DNA of 9,019 nt from an uncultured Burkholderiales bacterium (GCA_903887655.1 CAISQQ010000186.1:1-9019), one strand, 5' to 3'; positions 1 through 6,296 are shown, numbered from the stretch's first letter. Program-made: numbers and translations. Notes: generated from the letters alone by a model not told the origin.

Positions 1-1137
1 AAAGCAACGGGCCAGGCAACGGGCCAGGCAACGGTCCAGGCGGCAGCCCCGGTAGCGGCCCCGCCAGCGCCAGCGCCAGCAGCGGCTTCTCCCGTCACCC
101 CAGCGCCTGCCGCCTTGGCTCCTCAAGCGGGCGTTCAAGCACCCGTTCAAGCACCAGCCCACGAGCCCACACTCACGCCGTCTTTGCTCGCGCAAGTGCC
201 CCATGCCTCCCCGTCCGTTCGGAAATTCGCCCGTGAGTTGGGTGTGCCCTTGAGTGAGGTCAAGGGCTCGGGCCCCAAAGGGCGCATTACGCTGGAGGAC
301 ATTCAAGCGTTTTGTAAAAACGTGATGGCCGGCAGCACACAAACGGCCGCCCAAAGTGCTTTGGGTGGCGTGCGATCGGCGACTTCTGGCAGCTCTGGTG
401 AGGCCTTGGGACTGCTGCCTTGGCCCAAGGTGGACTTTGCCAAGTTTGGTGCGGTCGAGCGCAAAGAGTTGGGCCGCATCAAAAAGATCTCGGGTGCGAA
501 TTTGCACCGCAATTGGGTGATGATTCCTCATGTGACCAATCACGACGATGCCGACATCACCGAGTTGGAAGCGTTTCGAGTGCTCGCCAACAAGGAGCAT
601 GAAAAAAGGGGTATCAAAATTACCATGCTCGCTTTCTTGATCAAAGCGTGTGTGAGTGCGCTTAAAAAGTTTCCCGACTTCAACTCCTCGCTCGACGGCG
701 ATGAGTTGGTCTACAAGCAGTATTTCCACATTGGTTTTGCCGCCGATACGCCCAACGGCTTGATGGTGCCCGTCATCAAGGATGCGGATCAAAAAGGCAT
801 CTTGGAGATCTCCCAAGAGATGTCCGATTTGGCCAAAAAAGCCCGTGAAGGCAAGCTCGCTCCAGCCCAAATGAGTGGCGCGTGCTTCACCATTTCTTCC
901 TTGGGCGGCATTGGTGGGCGTTATTTCACCCCCATCATCAATGCCCCAGAAGTGGCCATTCTCGGGGTTTGCAAGAGCCAAATTCAGCCAGTCTGGAGCG
1001 GTCAAGCGTTTGAGCCGCGTTTGATGCTGCCGCTGTCCTTGAGCTGGGACCACCGCGTGATCGATGGCGCGCAAGCCGCTCGCTTTAATGCCCATTTGGC
1101 GCAAATTTTGGGCGACTTTCGCCGCGTCCTCCTTTAA
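1..1137 (+). CDS. aceF: Dihydrolipoamide acetyltransferase, E2 of pyruvate dehydrogenase (5'-truncated)
   Basis: E2 core of the pyruvate dehydrogenase complex. It transfers the acetyl group from lipoyl-lysine to CoA in the cytoplasm. The frame is open from base 1 to the TAA at 1135-1137, so the start and the lipoyl domain(s) lie left of the window; the TTG at 115 is internal. The visible 378 residues are, in order: an Ala/Pro/Gln linker (about 1-65) that opens with ATGQ-type repeats; a peripheral-subunit (E3/E1)-binding domain (about 66-108, with SVRKFARELGV and GSGPKGRI); a second linker (about 109-138); and the catalytic acetyltransferase domain (about 139-378). The catalytic motif DHRVIDG is present, with its His at codon 1051-1053, as is NWVMIPHVT near the start of the domain. 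lpdA follows after 12 bp in the same direction, so the two are almost certainly one operon, with aceE expected upstream. Family assignment is firm. Pyruvate rather than another 2-oxoacid as substrate is inferred from the linked lipoyl-E3. Confidence 0.95.
   Translation, partial: KATGQATGQATVQAAAPVAAPPAPAPAAASPVTPAPAALAPQAGVQAPVQAPAHEPTLTPSLLAQVPHASPSVRKFARELGVPLSEVKGSGPKGRITLEDIQAFCKNVMAGSTQTAAQSALGGVRSATSGSSGEALGLLPWPKVDFAKFGAVERKELGRIKKISGANLHRNWVMIPHVTNHDDADITELEAFRVLANKEHEKRGIKITMLAFLIKACVSALKKFPDFNSSLDGDELVYKQYFHIGFAADTPNGLMVPVIKDADQKGILEISQEMSDLAKKAREGKLAPAQMSGACFTISSLGGIGGRYFTPIINAPEVAILGVCKSQIQPVWSGQAFEPRLMLPLSLSWDHRVIDGAQAARFNAHLAQILGDFRRVLL
4..39 (+). repeat. Three tandem 12-bp repeats in the aceF linker
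   Basis: The unit gcaacgggccag occurs at 4-15 and 16-27, and again at 28-39 with one changed base (gcaacggtccag). It encodes ATGQ, ATGQ, ATVQ in the flexible Ala/Pro-rich linker of E2. The array may continue left of the window, because the first visible codon precedes a complete unit. The unit is a multiple of three, so copy-number change would alter linker length without a frameshift. Confidence 0.85.
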
Positions 1138-1149
1138 GAAAGTCCCATC

Positions 1150-2985
1150 ATGGCAAGCATAGACATCCAAGTCCCGGATATTGGTGACTTCAGTGAAGTG
1201 GCGGTGATTGAAATTTTGGTGAAGGTGGGTGACCACGTGAAGGTGGAGCAAAGTTTGATCACGGTGGAGTCGGACAAGGCCTCGATGGAGATTCCTTGCT
1301 CTCATGCGGGGGTGGTCAAGGAGCTCAAGGTGAAGCTGTCCGATAAAGTCCAAAAGGGCAGTGTGCTCTTGACGCTCGAGCTCGCCGACAGTGCTCAAGC
1401 GCCAGCGGAGCCCGCTCCCAGCGTTGAATCGGCTGCACCTTCCAAGCCCAGTGCACCCCAGGTGAGCGTGGCGCCTGTTGCAGCTGCGGCTGTTATCTCT
1501 TCGCCCGAGCCCAGCGATGTCGACTGCGATGTGTTGGTGCTCGGCGGCGGGCCTGGTGGGTATTCTGCCGCGTTCAGGGCGGCGGACTTGGGGCTCAAAG
1601 TCATTTTGGTCGAGCGCTACGCGAGTCTGGGTGGCGTGTGTTTGAATGTGGGGTGCATCCCGTCCAAAGCCTTGCTGCATGTGGCCAGTGTGATGGACGA
1701 GGTCTCGCACCTGTCCTCCATGGGGATCAGTTTTTCAGCGCCCAGCATCAATTTGGATCAGTTGAGAGCGCACAAAGACAAAGTGATCTCCAAGCTCACT
1801 GGTGGCTTGGGCGCCATGGCCAAGATGCGCAAAGTCGAAGTGGTGCGTGGCTTTGGTTATTTTGCTGGACCGCACACCTTGACAGTGGAAGAAACCCAAG
1901 GCAGCGCTCAGGAGAAGTCCGGAAAAACCCGCCAGCTCAAGTTCAAACGCGCCATCATTGCGGTCGGCTCTCAAGCGGTGAGGCTGCCCTTCATGCCCGA
2001 AGACCCAAGGATTGTGGACAGCACCGGCGCGCTCAAGCTCCAAGCGATCCCCAAGAAGATGTTGATCTTGGGTGGTGGCATCATTGGGCTTGAGATGGGG
2101 ACGGTCTACAGCACGCTGGGCTCACGCTTGGATGTGGTGGAGATGATGGACGGTCTCATGCAAGGCGCAGACCGTGACTTGGTGAAGGTTTGGCAAAAAA
2201 TGAATGCGCCGCGTTTTGATCAGATCATGCTGGGCACCAAAACCGTGGGTGCTGTGGCGACGAGCAAAGGCATTGAGGTGAGCTTTGAAGGCGCCAAGGG
2301 CGTGAGCAAAGAAACGTACGACTTGGTGCTCCAAGCTGTGGGGAGAAGCCCCAACGGCAAGAAAATCCAAGCCGAGGCAGCCGGTGTTGCCGTGAGTGAT
2401 CGCGGCTTTATTGGTGTTGACATTCAAATGCGAACCAATGTCTCCCACATCTTTGCCATTGGGGACGTGGTGGGGCAACCCATGCTCGCGCACAAAGCCG
2501 TGCACGAGGCCCATGTCGCTGCTGAGGTCGCCGCCGGTGAAATTTTGGGTGACGCGGGCTTGGCACAAAGTGCATTCAACGCGCGTGTCATTCCCAGTGT
2601 CGCTTACACCGACCCCGAGGTGGCTTGGGTGGGGCTCACCGAGGAGCAAGCCCGCGCCAGTGGCATCGCGGTTAAAAAGGGACTCTTTCCTTGGGCGGCC
2701 TCGGGCCGTGCCATCGCCAATGGTCGCGATGAGGGCTTTACCAAATTGCTCTTTGACGACTCACCCCAGTCCCAAGGTCACGGCAAAATTCTTGGCGGTG
2801 GCATGGTGGGCACCCACGCGGGTGACATGATTGGTGAAGTGGCCCTGGCCATTGAGATGGGCGCCGATGCCTTGGATATCGGCAAAACCATCCATCCGCA
2901 CCCCACTTTGGGGGAAACGATTGGACTGGCCGCTGAAGCCGCTCACGATGCTTGCACCGATCTGCCACCCGTCAAGAAGAAATAA
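1150..2985 (+). CDS. lpdA: Dihydrolipoamide dehydrogenase (E3) with N-terminal lipoyl domain
   Basis: FAD-dependent E3 that reoxidises dihydrolipoyl groups of the pyruvate dehydrogenase complex with NAD+. At 611 residues it is longer than the usual 470-480 because of an added N-terminal lipoyl domain (residues 1-79; lipoyl-Lys K43 in ESDKASME) and an Ala/Pro/Ser linker (about 80-122). The E3 core has the FAD motif GGGPGG (132-137), the redox disulfide CLNVGC (C164, C169), the NAD motif GGGIIG (308-313), the second FAD motif FAIGDV (435-440) and the C-terminal dyad in HPHPTLGE (H584, E589). All key residues are intact. The start ATG at 1150 gives a complete lipoyl domain; only a weak AAGAAAG lies upstream. 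It follows aceF by 12 bp. Lipoyl-E3 fusions are known for PDH of betaproteobacteria such as Neisseria and Ralstonia, which makes this the PDH-dedicated E3. A separate plain E3 for 2-oxoglutarate dehydrogenase is likely elsewhere (inference). Confidence 0.97.
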   Translation: MASIDIQVPDIGDFSEVAVIEILVKVGDHVKVEQSLITVESDKASMEIPCSHAGVVKELKVKLSDKVQKGSVLLTLELADSAQAPAEPAPSVESAAPSKPSAPQVSVAPVAAAAVISSPEPSDVDCDVLVLGGGPGGYSAAFRAADLGLKVILVERYASLGGVCLNVGCIPSKALLHVASVMDEVSHLSSMGISFSAPSINLDQLRAHKDKVISKLTGGLGAMAKMRKVEVVRGFGYFAGPHTLTVEETQGSAQEKSGKTRQLKFKRAIIAVGSQAVRLPFMPEDPRIVDSTGALKLQAIPKKMLILGGGIIGLEMGTVYSTLGSRLDVVEMMDGLMQGADRDLVKVWQKMNAPRFDQIMLGTKTVGAVATSKGIEVSFEGAKGVSKETYDLVLQAVGRSPNGKKIQAEAAGVAVSDRGFIGVDIQMRTNVSHIFAIGDVVGQPMLAHKAVHEAHVAAEVAAGEILGDAGLAQSAFNARVIPSVAYTDPEVAWVGLTEEQARASGIAVKKGLFPWAASGRAIANGRDEGFTKLLFDDSPQSQGHGKILGGGMVGTHAGDMIGEVALAIEMGADALDIGKTIHPHPTLGETIGLAAEAAHDACTDLPPVKKK

Positions 2986-3070
2986 TCCTCTGCGGGCTTG
3001 ATTGCCTTGATCGGCGTCAGTGAGAGTAAAGTGGCGCCCTAAGCCTGCCCTTGCCTTGTGCGCGTGGGGG

Positions 3071-3099
3071 TTGACGCCTTTCAAGCCCAAAACTAAAAC
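3071..3099 (+). promoter_or_regulatory. Promoter-like sequence in the lpdA-nlpC gap
   Basis: TTGACG (3071-3076) and TAAAAC (3094-3099) are separated by exactly 17 bp. They match the sigma70 consensus at 5 of 6 and 4 of 6 positions. Transcription would begin around 3105 and run rightward, yet no plus-strand gene follows before the convergent 3' end of the peptidase gene. The 244-bp gap (2986-3229) has no other feature I can support except the hairpin just downstream. Chance occurrence is possible. Confidence 0.3.
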
Positions 3100-3110
3100 T
3101 ACATTCAACA

Positions 3111-3128
3111 GCTCACCCATTCGTGAGC
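3111..3128 (+). terminator. Perfect 6-bp inverted repeat, candidate terminator or RNA hairpin
   Basis: GCTCAC (3111-3116) and GTGAGC (3123-3128) are perfect reverse complements around a 6-nt loop. The repeat lies about 125 bp after the lpdA stop. No T-run follows directly; the nearest is five Ts at 3145-3149, after a G-rich stretch. It is therefore not a textbook intrinsic terminator. It could stabilise the lpdA 3' end or fold at the 5' end of a transcript from the promoter-like site at 3071-3099. Confidence 0.3.
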
Positions 3129-3229
3129 GACGTGGCGGGGGTCTTTTTCACCCACGGGGATGGGGCGAAGGCAACGATGTTGGCCTTTGAGTAGACCCTT
3201 CATTGACCTCAGTGGCGAGACAGGGGGGG

Positions 3230-4162
3230 TTAGTTGGGTTCTGAACCCGCACCACTCAAGGCATTGGCAGGTGCGCTGTTGGCGGGGGCGCTATTGGCCG
3301 AGTTTGAGCTCGCTGCCTTGAAGCCGAGCAAGTTGGGGAGCATGCTGCCAATGGGGCCAGAAAAGCTGATGTTGGGCAAGCTCAAGGGCAACAGGTTCGA
3401 CAGCATCCCATTGGGCGTGTTCACAGGCGCTGAGCCCGGCGTGGGCAAGGTCGATGCATGGGCGGAGGCCAGCATGGGGATGCTGGACGCACTCGAGCTG
3501 GTGGGGGCTGGGTTGCTCGCGCTCGTGTTGGGCCCCGGATTGGTTGAACTCAAGTTGCTGCCGACCACCGCACTGGAAGAGCCAGGCATGTATTTGGGCA
3601 ATTCACCCAAGCCGTTGGCCATGCTCGGGGTGAGCTCCTTCACACGTCTTGCCCCATCAAAGCGTTTGGCCCAATAGGCTTCACGCATGTCTTCGATGCG
3701 CACTTGGTGACCGGGCCTGGGGGAGTGAATGAACTGGCCGTTTCCAATGTAGATGCCCACATGGCTAAACGCTTGGCGCAAGGTGTGATAAAACACCAAA
3801 TCCCCTGGCTTCAAATCGTTGACGTCGACATTTTGGGTGACCTCGGCTTGGTCTTTGGCGCGCCGCGGTAATACGAGACCAATGGAGCGCTCAAAAATGG
3901 TCCTCACAAAGCCACTGCAATCAAAACCGGTGGCCTCACTCGTGCCGCCTGCGCGGTAGGGCACGCCAAGCAGGCCCATGGCATTGACCACCAGACCCGA
4001 GGCCGTGTCACTCATGTTTTGTCGCAACAACTCCATTTGATTGATCACGCCCGCATCCGCCAGGAATTGTTCAATATCCTGAGCCGGTTGGCGTTTGGGC
4101 GCAGCCCAAGTGAGGCTACAAGCGAGCAATAAAGAAAGGACGAAGCAATTGCGCATCTCCAT
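3230..4162 (-). CDS. Secreted NlpC/P60 (C40) cell-wall peptidase with low-complexity tail
   Basis: Putative peptidoglycan endopeptidase of the NlpC/P60 family, 310 residues. Members typically cut D-Glu-mDAP bonds of stem peptides. Residues 1-21 form a Sec-type signal peptide (hydrophobic CFVLSLLLACSLTWA with an Ala-rich cleavage region), so it should act in the periplasm. The catalytic domain spans about 55-175. Nucleophile C82 sits in FDCSGFV, H134 in HVGIYIG and H146 in FIHSPRP; PGDLVFY (119-125) is the usual motif before the His. Residues about 178-310 are a Ser/Ala/Pro/Asn-rich tail with a few hydrophobic stretches (for example SNLLPLSLPN), absent from minimal family members. The start is ATG at 4162 or the second ATG at 4156; an in-frame TGA six codons upstream excludes an earlier one, and no good Shine-Dalgarno site is visible for either. 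The gene converges on lpdA and diverges from acuI. Its exact peptide bond and target are unknown. Confidence 0.9.
   Translation of the reverse strand: MEMRNCFVLSLLLACSLTWAAPKRQPAQDIEQFLADAGVINQMELLRQNMSDTASGLVVNAMGLLGVPYRAGGTSEATGFDCSGFVRTIFERSIGLVLPRRAKDQAEVTQNVDVNDLKPGDLVFYHTLRQAFSHVGIYIGNGQFIHSPRPGHQVRIEDMREAYWAKRFDGARRVKELTPSMANGLGELPKYMPGSSSAVVGSNLSSTNPGPNTSASNPAPTSSSASSIPMLASAHASTLPTPGSAPVNTPNGMLSNLLPLSLPNISFSGPIGSMLPNLLGFKAASSNSANSAPANSAPANALSGAGSEPN
3266..3295 (-). repeat. Two 15-bp tandem repeats encoding NSAPA in the peptidase tail
   Basis: 3281-3295 and 3266-3280 each encode Asn-Ser-Ala-Pro-Ala (residues 290-294 and 295-299 of the peptidase). They are 12 of 15 identical at the DNA level, and the differences I see are synonymous. 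This suggests either an older duplication or selection for the peptide composition. Confidence 0.75.
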
Positions 4163-4367
4163 GATTTTAAACGGGTTTCATGACAATTTGGCCAAGGGTT
4201 TTTTGGCTTTTCGTGAATGTGGGTCGCTTTCTTTCAAAAATCACCTAAACTTGAGCGAGATCGATCATTCGGGGGATGTTGGTGGCTGATGATCCATACA
4301 GCTCCACATTCTCTGCCTGACCCCAAGCCCTTTCACCCGTGATGTTCCCCTTAGAAAGACAAGAGCC

Positions 4368-5348
4368 ATGTTCAACGCCTTGGTGCTTCGCAAAGATGAA
4401 TCTTTCAGCGCTCAAATTGAAAGTTTGAGTGAAGAATCCCTGCCCGGGGGGGACGTGAGTGCGCAAGTCCTGTACTCCACCCTCAACTACAAAGATGCTT
4501 TGGCCATCACCAACACCGCTCCTGTGGTGCGCCATTGGCCCATGGTGGCGGGCATCGACGGCTCAGGCGTGGTGCTCACATCAGACTCACCCGAGTGGCG
4601 TGTGGGCGACGCCTTCATTCACAACGGCTGGGGCTTGGGGGAGACGCGTTGGGGGCTTTTGAGCGAGCGCGCCACGCTCGAGTCCAAGAATTTGGTGCAT
4701 TTGCCCACCGGCTTGAGTGCCTTGCAAGCCATGGCCATTGGGACCGCTGGCTACACCGCCATGCTCAGTGTCATGGCGCTCGAGCGCCATGGCTTGCGGC
4801 CCGACAGTGGTGAGGTGCTGGTGACGGGTGCGAGCGGCGGTGTTGGCAGTGTCGCTGTGGCTTTGCTCTCGAGTCTGGGCTACGCTGTGGTGGCGAGCAC
4901 CGGTAAATTGAACGAAAGCGATTACTTGATGGCCTTGGGGGCCACAGCGGTCATGGACCGCGCTGAGCTCTCTGGGGCGAGCACTCGGCCCTTGCAAAAA
5001 GAGAGGTGGGCTGGGGTGGTGGACTCGGTGGGTTCTCATACCTTGGTCAATGCATTGGCCCAAACGCGTTATGGGGGGGCGGTGAGCGCTTGTGGCTTGG
5101 CCCAGGGCTTTGATTTACCCGCCACGGTGATGCCGTTTATTTTGCGCGGGGTGAGTTTGCTTGGCATCGATTCGGTCATGGCGCCGCTGCCCCTGAGAGT
5201 CCAAGCCTGGGAGCGTTTGGCCAAAGATTTGGACTTGACCAAGCTCGAGCGAATGACCCAAGTGATTGCGCTGGAGCAAGTGGTTGAGACCGCCCACGCC
5301 TTAAAACAAGGCCTGCTCAAAGGCCGTGTGGTGGTGAAGGTGTCATGA
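4368..5348 (+). CDS. acuI: AcuI/YhdH-type NADPH-dependent acrylyl-CoA reductase (MDR family)
   Basis: Medium-chain dehydrogenase/reductase of the YhdH/YhfP quinone-oxidoreductase subfamily, 326 residues, the normal length. Characterised AcuI/YhdH members reduce acrylyl-CoA to propionyl-CoA with NADPH, detoxifying acrylyl-CoA made from 3-hydroxypropionate or DMSP. The N-terminal GroES-like domain carries STLNYKDALAIT (37-48), PMVAGIDGSGVV (58-69) and GLGETRWG (89-96), all typical of this subfamily. The Rossmann domain has VTGASGGVGSVAV (152-164), and LLGID lies near the C-terminus. No zinc-binding Cys pattern is seen, as expected. ATG 4368 has only a weak AG-rich ribosome site (GAAAG at 4354-4358). 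The stop TGA overlaps the next gene's start, so the two are co-translated. Subfamily is firm; substrate is inferred from the family and could be another enoyl-CoA or quinone-like compound. Confidence 0.85.
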   Translation: MFNALVLRKDESFSAQIESLSEESLPGGDVSAQVLYSTLNYKDALAITNTAPVVRHWPMVAGIDGSGVVLTSDSPEWRVGDAFIHNGWGLGETRWGLLSERATLESKNLVHLPTGLSALQAMAIGTAGYTAMLSVMALERHGLRPDSGEVLVTGASGGVGSVAVALLSSLGYAVVASTGKLNESDYLMALGATAVMDRAELSGASTRPLQKERWAGVVDSVGSHTLVNALAQTRYGGAVSACGLAQGFDLPATVMPFILRGVSLLGIDSVMAPLPLRVQAWERLAKDLDLTKLERMTQVIALEQVVETAHALKQGLLKGRVVVKVS

Positions 5349-5350
5349 TG
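5336..5350 (+). promoter_or_regulatory. Ribosome site and stop/start overlap coupling acuI to the next gene
   Basis: GAAGG (5336-5340) lies inside the last codons of acuI. It is followed by ATGATG, in which the acuI stop TGA (5346-5348) is embedded. Two consecutive in-frame ATGs (5345 and 5348) are possible starts. GAAGG is 4 nt from the first and 7 nt from the second, so the second (TGATG overlap) has the better spacing. Either way, terminating ribosomes can restart on the downstream gene. Confidence 0.7.
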
Positions 5351-5968
5351 TTGATCTCTAGCGAAGAATGCCAATTGATTGTTTTGGATGTGCAAGAGGG
5401 CGCTCTGGCCGCTCTCCCCGAAGCGGGAGCGCTGTTGGCGCGCGCACAGTTGCTCGCGCGTCTAGCGCGTGAGCTGCACGTGCCCCTCTTTTGCACCGAG
5501 CAGCACCCCAGTCTTTGGGGGCATTTGCCTCAATCGCTTCAAGTGCTTGCCCCCAAGCCACTCACGAAAATGGTGTTTTCAGCCTGTGAAGAGGGCTTGA
5601 TTGAGATGCTTCGACCCCCAGCGAAGAATGGTCCTCCACAGGGCAATGCGCGCAGTTTGCCCAAGCATTTGCAAAAGAAGGAAGCCCCCCCTGCGCCCGA
5701 AAAAAACCAAATCGTGCTCTTGGGGCTCGAGGCCCATGTGGGGGTGCTGCAAACTGCGCTGGATTTACTCGACGATGAATTTGACGTTTACGTGGTGGTG
5801 GATGCGACCCTCTCAAGACGCCCCAGTGACAAAGATGCGGCACTCGATCGGCTCGCCTCTGCCGGCGCAGAGCTCGTGACCACCGAGATGGTGGTCTATG
5901 AGTGGCTCAGGAGTGCAGAGCACGGTGGGTTTGAAGACGTCCACACATGGCTCAAGGCCTTGGACTGA
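5345..5968 (+). CDS. Isochorismatase-fold hydrolase-like protein lacking the catalytic Cys
   Basis: Member of the isochorismatase/cysteine hydrolase superfamily (ISOC/YcaC-like branch), 207 residues from ATG 5345; the true start may be ATG 5348. Active enzymes use an Asp-Lys-Cys triad to hydrolyse amides, imides or vinyl ethers. Asp is present as D15 in LIVLDVQEG and Lys as K75 in PLTKMVFSA. In the segment GLEAHVGVLQTALDL the Cys position is Gly133 (codon GGG at 5741-5743). The frame stays intact around it and a Cys codon would need two base changes, so a simple indel error is unlikely. Residues about 91-121 form a Pro/Lys/Asn-rich insertion just before the strand leading to that loop. The tail TTEMVVYEWLRSAEH is typical of the family. 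It is translationally coupled to acuI. It may be a non-catalytic relative or use another residue; C50 and C81 are the only other cysteines besides C9. Fold is confident, function unknown. Confidence 0.8.
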   Translation: MMLISSEECQLIVLDVQEGALAALPEAGALLARAQLLARLARELHVPLFCTEQHPSLWGHLPQSLQVLAPKPLTKMVFSACEEGLIEMLRPPAKNGPPQGNARSLPKHLQKKEAPPAPEKNQIVLLGLEAHVGVLQTALDLLDDEFDVYVVVDATLSRRPSDKDAALDRLASAGAELVTTEMVVYEWLRSAEHGGFEDVHTWLKALD

Positions 5969-6224
5969 CTGGGCGGCCAGCTTGTTTTTGCTGCACCTGA
6001 GTGGATGACCTTGAGCGGTCTTGCAAAGGCTGCAACAAGCCCCTGAGGTCGTTGTGATCGATTTCATGCATGAGTCGCAGCAGTTCACCCAAAGAATTTT
6101 TGGGAAATCCCTCGCGGGCAAACCAGCTCAGGTAGTGAGAGGGCAATTCGCACAGCAAGCGTCCTTTGTACTTGCCGTACGGCATGACTAGACTCACCAA
6201 CTGCTCCAAGGACTCAGGGCTCAC
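5952..6224 (-). CDS. Small DUF3820-like protein
   Basis: A 90-residue protein resembling the DUF3820 family, whose role is not established. The core (about 14-66) has MPYGKYKGRLLCELPSHYL, then SWFAREGFP and LGELLRLMHEI, which matches the family pattern of MPFGKYKG, a Leu-Pro-x-x-Tyr-Leu segment and a Gly-x-Leu-Gly helix. The tail (about 67-90) is Gln/Arg/Ser-rich and probably disordered. No signal peptide or membrane segment is seen, so it is likely cytoplasmic. The start is GTG at 6224; I found no in-frame ATG before the stop codon that ends the upstream lipoprotein. GAAAG about 7 nt upstream of the GTG is a modest ribosome site. It lies 72 bp after the lipoprotein gene on the same strand, so co-transcription is plausible. 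Its last 17 bp overlap the end of the isochorismatase-like gene in the opposite direction. Confidence 0.75.
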   Translation of the reverse strand: MSPESLEQLVSLVMPYGKYKGRLLCELPSHYLSWFAREGFPKNSLGELLRLMHEIDHNDLRGLLQPLQDRSRSSTQVQQKQAGRPVSPRP

Positions 6225-6296
6225 TGGGCGACTTTCATCTAAGCGTGGTGGAGTGGAGAGCCGAGAACATACACCCCGGCTCGCTCCAAACTCGTT

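Noticed and set aside
115..1137. Start of aceF at TTG 115
   Set aside because: The same frame is open to base 1 and encodes typical E2 linker, so TTG 115 is internal and the gene continues left of the window.
2122..2649. 175-residue open frame on the minus strand inside lpdA
   Set aside because: It lies wholly within the well-conserved E3 gene, has His/Gly-rich shadow composition, no family motif and no ribosome site. It is a product of codon bias.
3234..3677. 147-residue plus-strand open frame opposite the peptidase tail, downstream of the orphan promoter
   Set aside because: It would need a TTG start, its sequence is the Leu/Gly/Ala-rich complement of the Ser/Ala/Pro tail, and no family is recognisable. 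The promoter is about 130 bp away, so a real gene cannot be fully excluded, but support is too weak.
4251..4280. Promoter for acuI (TTGAGC with GATGTT)
   Set aside because: The -35 match is fair but the -10 match is poor and the spacing is 18 bp. Nothing in 4163-4367 stands out as a convincing promoter on either strand.
4587..5063. 158-residue minus-strand open frame inside acuI
   Set aside because: Shadow of a conserved reductase with intact motifs; His/Gln/Arg-rich with no domain.
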